From the NCBI GenBank assembly GCA_902465605.1, contig CABQNT010000002.1:124001-188000 (forward strand): 64,000 bases of DNA, written 5' to 3'. Made by a program: the position numbers and the translations under genes. Shown here in pieces: positions 8,373 through 16,149 of the stretch. The stretch is from Prevotella sp902465605 (GTDB lineage Bacteria; Bacteroidota; Bacteroidia; Bacteroidales; Bacteroidaceae). Positions within the stretch are counted from its first letter, which is position 1, and every line of letters starts with the position of its first letter. The notes beneath the pieces were generated by a model that was given only the letters and a program-made list of their open reading frames with translations, ran no database searches and was not told the origin of the DNA.

Positions 8373-9017
8373 GTGGAAACTATCACATTGAACAAGGTTC
8401 TGCCGCATGTCTTTTCACATGTGCAAGGATTAGTGTCGGATGTTTGGAATGAAGAAATCACCTTCCATAAGGGACATTATTATCTGTTGGAAGCCAATTC
8501 TGGCAAAGGAAAGAGTACGTTTTGTAGTTATTTGATAGGGTATCGGCGTGATTTCGATGGGAGCATCTTGTTTGATGAGCAGAATATCAACGCACTCACA
8601 ATCAAAGACTGGGCAGAAATTCGTACCCGGCAGGTCAGTTATCTCTTTCAAGAGTTGCGCTTGTTTCCCGAATTAACCGCTCTTGAGAACGTTCTCATTA
8701 AGAATAACATGACGCATTTCAAGACCAAAGCGCAAATTCTTGATTGGTTTGAAGAGTTGAGCGTGGCTGACAAGTTGAATGTCAGGATAGGACAGATGTC
8801 CTTTGGACAGCAACAGCGCGTGGCACTGATACGCTCGCTCGTCCAACCTTTTGATTTCTTGTTGGCAGACGAACCCATCAGTCACCTCGACGATGACAAC
8901 TCCAACGCCATGGCACAAGTTCTCTTGCGTGAGGCAACTCACCAAGGAGCCGGCATCATTGTTACGAGTATCGGCAAACACCTGGCTTTAAAATATGATA
9001 AGGTTGTAAGACTATGA
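8373..9017 (+). CDS. ABC transporter ATP-binding protein, atypical
   Basis: A 214-residue ATPase of the LolD/MacB/FtsE type. Walker A is ANSGKGKST (residues 41-49; first glycine replaced by Ala), the Q-loop is LFQE, the signature is MSFGQQQR, Walker B is FLLADEP and the D-loop SHLDD. At the H-loop, where VTHD is expected, it reads VTSI (Ser199), so the switch histidine appears absent. The start is GTG, 3 bp after the DUF4836 stop; the stop overlaps the permease start (ATGA). It should energise that permease from the cytoplasm. Confidence 0.87.
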   Translation: METITLNKVLPHVFSHVQGLVSDVWNEEITFHKGHYYLLEANSGKGKSTFCSYLIGYRRDFDGSILFDEQNINALTIKDWAEIRTRQVSYLFQELRLFPELTALENVLIKNNMTHFKTKAQILDWFEELSVADKLNVRIGQMSFGQQQRVALIRSLVQPFDFLLADEPISHLDDDNSNAMAQVLLREATHQGAGIIVTSIGKHLALKYDKVVRL

Positions 9018-10207
9018 CGCTTGTTTGGAAACTTCTTAGGCAACATGTGAGCATTCCTCAGTTTGTAGGTTTTTTCTTTGCAAACCTGTTTGGAATGATT
9101 GTCATTCTTTTGGGATATCAGTTTTATCGTGATGTCATGCCTGTGTTCAACAGCGATGACAGCTTCATGAAGGCTGATTATCTCACCATCAGTAAGAAAA
9201 CAGGAACGACTTCCACCATTAGTGGGGAAGACAATACGTTCAATGAGACAGAGATTGAAGAATTAAAGCAGCAGCCTTTCGTCAAAAAGTTGGGCGCATT
9301 CACCTCGGCCGAGTATAAGGTGAATGTAATGCTGTACGTTAAGGAAACCAAATTGCTTGATTCCGAATTCTTTTTCGAGAGCATTCCCGATTCGTTTGTC
9401 GATGTTCCGCTTGCCCAATGGCATTATGACGAAGGCAGCAAGACGGTGCCCATCATCCTACCTAGGTCATACATCACCATGTATAATTTCGGCTATGCGC
9501 GCAATCACTCATTACCGAGCATCTCTGAAGGCGTGGTGGGAATGCTTAATGTGCGGATGGCCATTCATGGCAATGGTAAGGATGAAGTGTTTGAAGGAAA
9601 AGTCATTGGTTTCTCCGGTAAATTGAATTCCATCCTCGTTCCCATGTCATTCATGTCGTGGAGCAACCATCACTTTGCGCCAAACGCGACGAGTGCCCCC
9701 AACAGACTGATCGCTGACGTGTCGAGCACACGCGATGATGCCATCGCAAAATACTTGGATAGCCATGCGTATGAGGTAGAAGACAGCAATCTTGCCAACG
9801 AGAAAGCCATCTCGTTCTTATCGTTAGTCGTGTCTATCGTGATGGTCGTGGGCTTGTTCATATCCCTCTTGAGCTTCTATATTCTGCTCTTAAGCATTTA
9901 TCTTCTCGTACAAAAGAATGCGGACAAACTTGAAAATCTCTTGCTGATAGGTTATCGCCCGCCTCAGGTGTCGAAGCCATACATCTTCCTGACACTCATG
10001 CTGAACGTCGCAGTTTTGCTGATGGCCGTTCTGGCTGTGTATTGTGTACGGGATTACTACATTGAAATACTGTATGCCATGCTTCCAAGCATTGACAAAA
10101 CCAGTATGCTTCCTACTTGTTTATTGGGATTTATCATCCTGACAATCGTGTCTTTCATTAACAGTGTGATTATCCATCGCAGAATCTCTGCTTTATACAA
10201 AAAATAA
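9014..10207 (+). CDS. FtsX/MacB-like ABC transporter permease
   Basis: A 397-residue permease with the FtsX-type plan: one N-terminal membrane helix (about residues 18-37), a periplasmic domain of about 230 residues, then three C-terminal helices (about 270-300, 325-350, 365-390). This fold couples ATP hydrolysis to work in the periplasm, such as lipoprotein release, peptide efflux or hydrolase activation. With the preceding ATPase and DUF4836 lipoprotein it probably forms one complex. Its stop codon lies in the U-run of an opposing terminator. Confidence 0.83.
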   Translation: MTLVWKLLRQHVSIPQFVGFFFANLFGMIVILLGYQFYRDVMPVFNSDDSFMKADYLTISKKTGTTSTISGEDNTFNETEIEELKQQPFVKKLGAFTSAEYKVNVMLYVKETKLLDSEFFFESIPDSFVDVPLAQWHYDEGSKTVPIILPRSYITMYNFGYARNHSLPSISEGVVGMLNVRMAIHGNGKDEVFEGKVIGFSGKLNSILVPMSFMSWSNHHFAPNATSAPNRLIADVSSTRDDAIAKYLDSHAYEVEDSNLANEKAISFLSLVVSIVMVVGLFISLLSFYILLLSIYLLVQKNADKLENLLLIGYRPPQVSKPYIFLTLMLNVAVLLMAVLAVYCVRDYYIEILYAMLPSIDKTSMLPTCLLGFIILTIVSFINSVIIHRRISALYKK

Positions 10208-10240
10208 AAAAAGGCAATGGTCTTCACAGATAATCGCCTT
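10201..10240 (-). terminator. intrinsic terminator of the candidate small RNA
   Basis: The stem AAGGCGAT/ATTGCCTT on the minus strand is followed by seven T, A and more T. The plus strand lacks a T-run after the stem, so the terminator faces left. Confidence 0.75.
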
Positions 10241-10294
10241 CAAATCTTCAATAGGTATTAGTCCTTTAAGGTAAAAAGATTGTTTTCAGGATAA
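10202..10294 (-). ncRNA. candidate small RNA (~93 nt) with own promoter and terminator
   Basis: A consensus promoter on the minus strand (10331 to 10301) leads into no open reading frame. About 55 nt after the predicted start a terminator follows: an 8-bp stem (10233-10240 with 10211-10218, one G-U pair) and then TTTTTATTTT on the minus strand. The transcript contains the palindrome CCTTAAAGG (10263-10271); an inverted copy lies upstream of the promoter at 10370-10378. The RNA would touch only the last bases of the permease gene, so it is not a long antisense RNA. I do not recognise a known family. Confidence 0.6.
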
Positions 10295-10300
10295 CACTTG

Positions 10301-10331
10301 CAAAGTTAATGTTTTTTTTGAATCCTCCAAA
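10301..10331 (-). promoter_or_regulatory. orphan consensus promoter
   Basis: The minus strand has TTTG (10331-10328), a 19-bp gap and TAACTTTG (10308-10301). It is a perfect match to the Bacteroidota consensus but points away from every annotated start codon. Confidence 0.8.
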
Positions 10332-10433
10332 CCTTTTTAGTTATTTTTTTTATAAAATTAAAAATGTATCCTTAAAGGTACAGATGTTTGCTGTTTTTCA
10401 AATCTGAATGTGGCGTCGGTCAACCTCTGTGTT

Positions 10434-10587
10434 ACATGCATTCTCCATCAAAAGCAATGAGTTTAGCCAACAATAGCATTGAGTTTGCCCTCCAATAGCA
10501 TTGAGTTTGGTGTCCAATAGCAATGACTTTGGTTACCAATAGCAATGACTTTCCATTCCAATATGCATGCTCTTGCAGGGCAAATTT
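10434..10587. repeat. 22-bp dyad array B
   Basis: Cores AWTGA occur at 10456, 10478, 10500, 10522 and 10544, exactly 22 bp apart, with weaker units at 10434 and 10566. The consensus is AWTGASTTTGG, three variable bases, CCAATAGC. It lies between the convergent ABC permease (small RNA) and purine permease. It is the most complete array in the window. Confidence 0.88.
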
Positions 10588-10650
10588 CATGTTGTCTTGG
10601 AAACGGCACAGGTTTGGTGTGTCACGATTGCATGAATGTTCGGGAGTTAT

Positions 10651-12021
10651 CTATTCTTTAATCTTGATGAAGGCATTTGTCAGGATGGCCGTGAGTCCAC
10701 CTGTCGTAATGCCCGAAGAAAAGATATTTTTGATGGTTTCCGGCATGTGATCCAGTATACCAGGGACCATTTCTACGCTAAGGCCTAAGGCAAAGCTGAT
10801 GGCCATCACCAATACTGCCTTTCGATTGATTTGTGTTGACGCGATGATTTTGATGCCAGCGGCAGCCACGGTTCCAAACATCAGCAGCGTAGCGCCACCA
10901 AGTACTGGGGCTGGAATTAAGGAAAACACCAATCCAACAACTGGGAACAGTCCTAAGACAACCAGCGCACCGGCAATGTAGTAGCCCACATAGCGGCTGG
11001 CAATGCCTGTCAATTGAATCATTCCGTTGTTCTGTGCGAAGATTGAATTGGGGAAAGAGTTGAACACAGCGGCCAACATGGAGTTGAAACCATCGGCCAG
11101 AATGCCGCCCGATGCTCTTCTCTCAAACACTTCACCTTCGATGGGTTCTCCAGAAATCAGCGAGTTGGCCGTGATGTCGCCGTATGCTTCGATAGCCGTT
11201 ATGAGGTAAACCAGTCCCAATGATATCAGGGCCGAAATGTCAAAGCGAAATCCGTATTTGAATGGAACGGGAATGATAAAGCCTCCATAGCTTTGAATGG
11301 AATCCAAGTGAATCATTCCCATGAGATAGGCAGCGATACACCCAATGAGGAGACCCAGCACGATTGAACTCATTCGAAGAAAGCGGTTGCTGGAACGATT
11401 GAAGATGATGATGCTGAACAACACCAGTGCTGCCAACCCAAGGTTTACCAGAGATCCGAACGACCCGTCAGCTTCGGCAGCGGCACCACCACCACATGAG
11501 TTGATTCCGGCCTTGACCAGCGACATACCTATCAACGTGACAACGATGCCAGAGACCAGTGGCGTGATGATTTTGCGTGTGTACTTCAATAGGCGACTCA
11601 CAAGCATTTCGACAACAGAGGCGAACGTGCAGGCGGTAAATATATAGGATAAAGCCATTTCGGTGTTCATCTTGCCGCCTACCATGCCAAGCATGCCGGC
11701 TCCGATAATGGGGCCTATGAAGGAGAAGCTGGTGCCTTGGATGCACAAGAGTCCTGTACCAATAGGACCAATGCGGTGACATTGTATGAATGTGGCGACG
11801 CCAGAAACGAACAAAGACATGGAAACCAAGAATCCTGTTGTTTCCAAATCAAAATTAAGCGCATTCGAAATAATCAGCGGTGGGGTGATAATGGCTACGA
11901 AGATGGCCAGCAAGTGCTGCAGTGCGGCAAAAATACTTTCTCGGAGAGCCGGACGGTCATGAAGGCCATAAATAAGGTCTGTCGACTTTGACCTTACTTG
12001 TTCTTGTTCTGTTGTGTTCAT
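10651..12021 (-). CDS. NCS2-family purine/xanthine permease
   Basis: A 456-residue membrane protein of the nucleobase:cation symporter-2 (uracil/xanthine permease) family, with about 14 hydrophobic segments. Visible signatures include QGTSFSFIGP, the ITAIEAYGDITANS segment carrying the conserved Glu of transmembrane segment 8, and NSFPNSIFAQNNGMIQLTGIASR. It probably imports xanthine, guanine or uric acid with protons. The ATG at 12021 (MNTTEQEQ) is preferred because upstream codons overlap xpt and look non-homologous. It lies 29 bp downstream of xpt, so import and phosphoribosylation of the base are co-expressed. Confidence 0.87.
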   Translation of the reverse strand: MNTTEQEQVRSKSTDLIYGLHDRPALRESIFAALQHLLAIFVAIITPPLIISNALNFDLETTGFLVSMSLFVSGVATFIQCHRIGPIGTGLLCIQGTSFSFIGPIIGAGMLGMVGGKMNTEMALSYIFTACTFASVVEMLVSRLLKYTRKIITPLVSGIVVTLIGMSLVKAGINSCGGGAAAEADGSFGSLVNLGLAALVLFSIIIFNRSSNRFLRMSSIVLGLLIGCIAAYLMGMIHLDSIQSYGGFIIPVPFKYGFRFDISALISLGLVYLITAIEAYGDITANSLISGEPIEGEVFERRASGGILADGFNSMLAAVFNSFPNSIFAQNNGMIQLTGIASRYVGYYIAGALVVLGLFPVVGLVFSLIPAPVLGGATLLMFGTVAAAGIKIIASTQINRKAVLVMAISFALGLSVEMVPGILDHMPETIKNIFSSGITTGGLTAILTNAFIKIKE

Positions 12022-12050
12022 TTTATAGCGTGCAATTAATAGGGAAATGG

Positions 12051-12629
12051 TTACTTTTCGATGTTTTTTAATTTGATTTGGCAATTGTCTAGCGACTCAA
12101 TCATCGCCAACGATTCACATCTCACGCCTTCAGCTTCTATACCGTCACGTCCATGTTGGAAGGTTTTTTCAATGATAAAGCCCATTCCAACCAGTTCTGC
12201 GCCGGCCTGTCTACATAGGTCGATGATGCCTTTGGCGGCATTTCCATAGGCCAGGAAGTCGTCAATGAAAACCACCTTGTCGTTGGGTGTCAGATAATCC
12301 TTGCTGATAACGACGTTGTATTCACGCTGTTTGGTGAATGAGAAGACCGTGGTGGATAAAATGTTGTCCATCGTTGACGGTTTTTTCTTCTTGGCGAATA
12401 CCACCGGAAGGTCCAAAAGCAACCCCATGACGATGGCAGGAGCGATGCCCGAGGCTTCGATGGTCAAGATTTTGTTGATTTCCGTTGAGGCGTAACGCTT
12501 GATGAATTCGATGGCAATGGCTTTCATAAGGTTGGGATCCATCTGGTGGTTGATAAATTTATCTACTTTCAGTATGCCACCAGGATAGCATTTGCCATCT
12601 TTCAGAATGCGGTCTATTAATGTTTTCAT
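12051..12629 (-). CDS. xpt: xanthine phosphoribosyltransferase
   Basis: A 192-residue type I phosphoribosyltransferase that makes XMP from xanthine and PRPP. It follows the B. subtilis Xpt plan closely: GGILKVDKFINHQMDP near the N-terminus, IEASGIAPAIVMG in the middle, the PRPP-binding motif VVFIDDFLAYGNA and IIEKTFQHGR. The ATG at 12629 gives the usual family length; an in-frame ATG at 12638 is possible. It is the first gene of an operon with the NCS2 permease. The leader is only about 20 nt, leaving no room for the purine riboswitch known from Firmicutes. Confidence 0.92.
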   Translation of the reverse strand: MKTLIDRILKDGKCYPGGILKVDKFINHQMDPNLMKAIAIEFIKRYASTEINKILTIEASGIAPAIVMGLLLDLPVVFAKKKKPSTMDNILSTTVFSFTKQREYNVVISKDYLTPNDKVVFIDDFLAYGNAAKGIIDLCRQAGAELVGMGFIIEKTFQHGRDGIEAEGVRCESLAMIESLDNCQIKLKNIEK

Positions 12630-12655
12630 CTTTTGCATTATAAAAATAATGCATG

Positions 12656-12663
12656 CAAAGTTA
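12656..12663 (-). promoter_or_regulatory. -7 box of xpt
   Basis: TAACTTTG on the minus strand, 27 bp before the xpt ATG. No clear -33 box at the usual spacing. Confidence 0.5.
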
Positions 12664-12725
12664 CTAAAAAAATGTAAAGCACAGAAAGATGACAAACTAT
12701 TTTTTCTTGCCGCTTGCGCCGTGCT

Positions 12726-13370
12726 TCACTTGATGCTATCGCTTGGTAATGCGGTGTCTGTTGATTGGTCTATTTGTTGTTTGCAGCCGTTGATCATGTT
12801 TTTAATCTGTGCCATACGGTATTTTAACCCGGGCTTGTATCCATAATGTTGATAATAGGAGCGTGCGCTTACAAAATACTCAAGTGCGTTTTCCCAATCC
12901 TTATTGAACAGATAACAGAATCCAAGACGGTAGAGGGCATCGGCTTTTTCGTTGTCATGGCACACGTTCAGCATCTTTTCGTAGCATGGGATGGCGGCCT
13001 GGTATTGTTTTAATTGAAAGTGACTTTCAGCGCTGGCATAATAATAGACCGATTGTTCGTGAGGTGCGAAGACGGTGATGCTCGGCATAACTGGGTCCAG
13101 ATACAGGCATGCCTGCTCGTATTTCCATAGATGATAGTAGCACACGCCGATGTAAGCCTTGTACCTTTGGTTGAGAAGGTATTCTCGGTCAAGCTTCTGA
13201 AACAGCAAAAGAGCCTCATGATACTTCTCACTTTGAAAGTATTCTAGCGCCATGTTCAGTCGGTCTTTGTCACTGATGGGTCGGTTGTGAATGGCATCTG
13301 CTGGGCTGTTTTGCCCAAACAATAACACGAGGGTGGCCAACCCAATCATCAGATAGTGCCTCGGCTTCAT
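12726..13370 (-). CDS. secreted tetratricopeptide-repeat protein
   Basis: A 214-residue protein with an N-terminal hydrophobic signal (MKPRHYLMIGLATLVLLFG), probably cleaved after PADA. Residues about 40-195 contain about four degenerate TPR units (ALEYFQSEKYHEALLLF, YIGVCYYHLWKYEQAC, ASAESHFQLKQYQAAI, YRLGFCYLFNKDWENALEYF). It is likely a periplasmic scaffold; partner unknown. The start follows a good GAGGAAC ribosome-binding site 10 bp after the M64 peptidase stop, so the two are co-transcribed. Confidence 0.78.
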   Translation of the reverse strand: MKPRHYLMIGLATLVLLFGQNSPADAIHNRPISDKDRLNMALEYFQSEKYHEALLLFQKLDREYLLNQRYKAYIGVCYYHLWKYEQACLYLDPVMPSITVFAPHEQSVYYYASAESHFQLKQYQAAIPCYEKMLNVCHDNEKADALYRLGFCYLFNKDWENALEYFVSARSYYQHYGYKPGLKYRMAQIKNMINGCKQQIDQSTDTALPSDSIK

Positions 13371-13380
13371 GCTATGTTCC

Positions 13381-14637
13381 TCATTTTGTGTAGAAATCAA
13401 TGACGCGTTGGATGGCTCGTTGACACACAGGACAAAACTCTGGTGTATCATTTGTCCGCATTCTACAATCGGGTGATGCGCGGTAAATGCCTTTCAAGGA
13501 GTAGCCAGCACCTTCTATTAGCCCCACGGAAGGTACATTTCCCATCATGTCTTGCCATTTATCAGAAAACTTAACCTTGGTTGTGATGTTTTGTTCCCAT
13601 GGTTCGATGTCAAGCGGATACATGGGGATTTCCTCGAAATCATAGGCATATTCGTCGGCCAGTCCAGCAAAGCTGTGACCAAACTCATGTACGACAACAG
13701 GTTTGAACGATGGATGGTGGGTCATTGACAGGTTGTATGAATTAAGAATACCGCCGCCTCCGTACCAATTAGTGTTCACCAAGATGATGATATGTTCGTA
13801 TGGAAGTCCTGCCAGCCAGTCGTGTACGGCCTTTAACCGCAATGTAGTAAGATAACGATTACTATAAAACGTGTCAAAATGAGAGTGCAGGGCGGTATTC
13901 TTCCACAGGCCTTTAGAAGGCTCGCTTGTACCGCTGTCTGCAGAAGGAGCTTTGACTGCTATGATGTTGAACCTGTTTCTCATGGACTTAAAAGGCTCAT
14001 GCGCAAACAACGCCTCGGTGGCTTCGGCGGCATCTTTCAGGAAGGTGTCCATCTCGTTAGTGCGGTATCCCTCAGCCAGGAAGGCGATGTGGATGCAGCG
14101 GGAGGTGTCTTGAGCCGTTTGTAGCGTTTCAAATGGGGTGCGGTTTCGTTCTCCAATGTGCTTAATCAAGATGTCACTTGGTGCGATTGTGTGTGTCAGT
14201 TGGGTCATCGTCTCACGCCTGTTGTCATTCAGTGTCACTGTAATGTCAACGGTGTCCTTGGGCATCGGAACGAGAAATACATTCTCAAAAGCCCTGCTTG
14301 TGTGCTTGGCTTCATCGTAAGTGAGCCATTCTTGAAACAACGTAGAAAACGAATTACGGTAGAGCGTGCGCTTCGTGTGATGGTCGCGGACGGTTATTTG
14401 CCCGTTCCCCTCCAAGGGTAATTCGGCCAACCGCTGTTTTTTTCCGTACCATCTGGGCAGGACGTTCAATTGGTCAACGGCGATGTGTTGCTGGTTTGCG
14501 TTGCCCGAAAAAATATAATCAATGCGCAGTGTGCTGTCAGAAAACACCTTGTTGAAGTCCTGTGCGTTCGCGTTTGCAGACATGAACAGGCACAGAATAC
14601 ACGTGAGCACATGGGTTAGGAAGGTCTTGATGTTCAT
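13381..14637 (-). CDS. peptidase family M64 (IgA peptidase-like)
   Basis: A 418-residue secreted zinc peptidase. A signal peptide (first ~25 residues, ending ANANAQ) is followed by an N-terminal beta domain (about 27-150, M64 N-domain) and the metallopeptidase domain with HEFGHSFAGLADE (His317, Glu318, His321) as zinc and catalytic site. The type enzyme of M64 cleaves IgA in Clostridium ramosum; most Bacteroidales members are uncharacterised, so IgA cleavage should not be assumed. It lies between folK (10 bp upstream) and the TPR gene. Confidence 0.88.
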   Translation of the reverse strand: MNIKTFLTHVLTCILCLFMSANANAQDFNKVFSDSTLRIDYIFSGNANQQHIAVDQLNVLPRWYGKKQRLAELPLEGNGQITVRDHHTKRTLYRNSFSTLFQEWLTYDEAKHTSRAFENVFLVPMPKDTVDITVTLNDNRRETMTQLTHTIAPSDILIKHIGERNRTPFETLQTAQDTSRCIHIAFLAEGYRTNEMDTFLKDAAEATEALFAHEPFKSMRNRFNIIAVKAPSADSGTSEPSKGLWKNTALHSHFDTFYSNRYLTTLRLKAVHDWLAGLPYEHIIILVNTNWYGGGGILNSYNLSMTHHPSFKPVVVHEFGHSFAGLADEYAYDFEEIPMYPLDIEPWEQNITTKVKFSDKWQDMMGNVPSVGLIEGAGYSLKGIYRASPDCRMRTNDTPEFCPVCQRAIQRVIDFYTK

Positions 14638-14647
14638 TGTTCAATGC

Positions 14648-15025
14648 TTAAAATAAATCAATTTCGTTCATCAACTCTTGTATATAGTCGCGTTGCCAAT
14701 CGTCTTTGTGCAGCTTTTTGTCGCCATACAGCAAGATGTCGATGTCCATTTGGATGCGATTAAGCGACCTTTCAGCCCCTGTGTTTCCACATATCCGTTC
14801 CATGTTTTTCACCTTTTCGGTGAGTTCTTCAAGGGATTCTTCAACCTTTGTGTATGCCAAACAGTTGTAAAATAGGGCTGATGCCATGCCAATGGGCTGT
14901 GTCCACTTCTGTGTAGTGAACTTCATGTAAGGCCAAGTGTCAGCCAATAGCTGCCTAACTTGTTTCATGTTGCGCTCTTGGTTGACATTTGTTCCCAACG
15001 CTAAGATTACTTGTTTGCTGTCCAT
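14648..15025 (-). CDS. folK: HPPK-like 6-hydroxymethyl-dihydropterin pyrophosphokinase, short
   Basis: A 125-residue protein resembling HPPK, the folate enzyme that pyrophosphorylates 6-hydroxymethyl-7,8-dihydropterin. Visible features are ALGTNV near the N-terminus (ALGSN in the family), NC-AYTKVEESLEEL, and RIQMDIDILLYG near the C-terminus, matching the metal-binding DxD motif. Typical HPPKs are about 150-160 residues and carry a GPRxxDxD segment; here Pro-Arg is replaced and the C-terminal part is shorter, so it is a divergent form. Its ATG sits about where transcription should begin. Confidence 0.75.
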   Translation of the reverse strand: MDSKQVILALGTNVNQERNMKQVRQLLADTWPYMKFTTQKWTQPIGMASALFYNCLAYTKVEESLEELTEKVKNMERICGNTGAERSLNRIQMDIDILLYGDKKLHKDDWQRDYIQELMNEIDLF

Positions 15026-15030
15026 TTGTA

Positions 15031-15038
15031 CAAAATTA
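15031..15038 (-). promoter_or_regulatory. -7 box of folK, implying a leaderless mRNA
   Basis: TAATTTTG on the minus strand ends 6 bp before the folK ATG. If transcription starts about 7 bp downstream of the box, as is usual, the mRNA begins at the start codon. Confidence 0.5.
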
Positions 15039-15091
15039 CTAATAATTATTAAACGTACACCAATCCATTGTGCTTTTTTTATGATTTTATG

Positions 15092-15099
15092 TAACTTTG
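15092..15099 (+). promoter_or_regulatory. -7 box of the glucosaminidase-LysM gene
   Basis: TAACTTTG with ATTG about 21 bp upstream (15067-15070). The predicted leader is only about 6-12 nt. Confidence 0.55.
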
Positions 15100-15117
15100 T
15101 CTAACATCTTAATGTTC

Positions 15118-16035
15118 ATGAATAAAATTGCGATTATATTCCTCTTTTCAATTTCATCTATGGCATCTTGGGCCCAGATGAGATGGAACCAGACTTATCA
15201 ACTCTACATCAATCAATACAAAGATTTGGCTATTCGGGAGATGCTTCAATACCGCATCCCAGCGAGTATCACCTTGGCTCAGGCTGTTTTTGAGAGTGGA
15301 GCAGGGCGAAGTAGATTGGCACGACTGGGCAATAACCATTTCGGAATCAAGTGTCATGACTGGACTGGTCGTACCATTGCTGAGGATGATGACGCTTTGG
15401 GCGAATGCTTTCGCGCATACGATCATCCCCTTCAAAGTTTTGAAGACCATAGTAAATTCCTTGTGAACAGCAGTCGTTACCGCAAGTTGTTTAGCCTTTC
15501 CATGCAAGATTACCGTGGATGGGCGCATGGTTTGAAAGCTTGTGGCTATGCAACCAACCCGCGATATGCTTATAAACTCATCGAATTGATAGAGCTTTAC
15601 GAGCTTTATGTCTACGATAGTGCCAGATCGTACGATCATGCCATGGTTGAATATTCTGGCAATCAAACAGTTATTAATCAGGCAAAGCCTCTGCATCCCA
15701 TCGCAATCTTCAACAAGAATTATTATATCCGGGCTCGTCGCGGCGACACCTTCAAGCTGATTGGCGAGGAAATAGGCGTGTCGTACAAAAAGATAGCTAA
15801 GTACAACGAACGAGATAAAGATGATGCTTTGACAGAAGGCGAAATCATTTTCCTGAAGAAAAAGCGGAAAAGAGCACCGAAAGCTTTCAAGAATCGTCCG
15901 CATGTTGTCAAGAACGGAGAGAGTCTGTATATCATTGCACAGATTTATGGTATGCGTCTGTCCAGTTTATACAAGTTGAATGATTTTACTCCCGACCATA
16001 CCATCCACGTCGGTGACGTTGTGAGAGTATACTAG
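15118..16035 (+). CDS. mannosyl-glycoprotein endo-beta-N-acetylglucosaminidase domain (GH73) with two LysM
   Basis: A 305-residue secreted peptidoglycan hydrolase. A signal peptide (MNKIAIIFLFSISSMASWAQ) precedes a glucosaminidase domain (about residues 25-165; PASITLAQAVFESGAGRS contains the catalytic Glu, followed by NNHFGIKCH) and two LysM modules at about 200-250 and 262-305 (VVKNGESLYIIAQIYG). It should cleave the glycan strand in the periplasm, for growth or separation. The promoter lies so close that upstream in-frame starts (15097) would be untranscribed; ATG 15112 is possible. A strong terminator follows. Confidence 0.9.
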   Translation: MNKIAIIFLFSISSMASWAQMRWNQTYQLYINQYKDLAIREMLQYRIPASITLAQAVFESGAGRSRLARLGNNHFGIKCHDWTGRTIAEDDDALGECFRAYDHPLQSFEDHSKFLVNSSRYRKLFSLSMQDYRGWAHGLKACGYATNPRYAYKLIELIELYELYVYDSARSYDHAMVEYSGNQTVINQAKPLHPIAIFNKNYYIRARRGDTFKLIGEEIGVSYKKIAKYNERDKDDALTEGEIIFLKKKRKRAPKAFKNRPHVVKNGESLYIIAQIYGMRLSSLYKLNDFTPDHTIHVGDVVRVY

Positions 16036-16069
16036 GACAAGTCAGTTTGCACGGCTGCCAACAACAAAA

Positions 16070-16120
16070 CAAAAACCATTGAGCCTGTAGGGGGAACCTC
16101 GCTCAATGGTTTTATTTTTC
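16070..16120. terminator. bidirectional intrinsic terminator
   Basis: A 12-bp perfect stem (16073-16084 with 16101-16112) has a 16-base loop, with T-rich tracts on both strands. It serves the LysM gene on the plus strand and the zinc-ribbon gene on the minus strand. Confidence 0.9.
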
Positions 16121-16149
16121 AAATAACCTTGCTACGGTCTTTCTATGAA

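Noticed and set aside
10434..10587. CRISPR-like array
   Set aside because: There is no invariant repeat with unique spacers: the whole 22-bp unit drifts, spacing is too short, and no cas gene is present. The same holds for the other six arrays.
12630..12700. Purine riboswitch before xpt
   Set aside because: The -7 box is only 27 bp from the ATG, so the leader is too short to hold the aptamer.
13381..14637. Calling the M64 peptidase an IgA protease
   Set aside because: Family membership shows a zinc peptidase, but IgA cleavage is known only for a few members.
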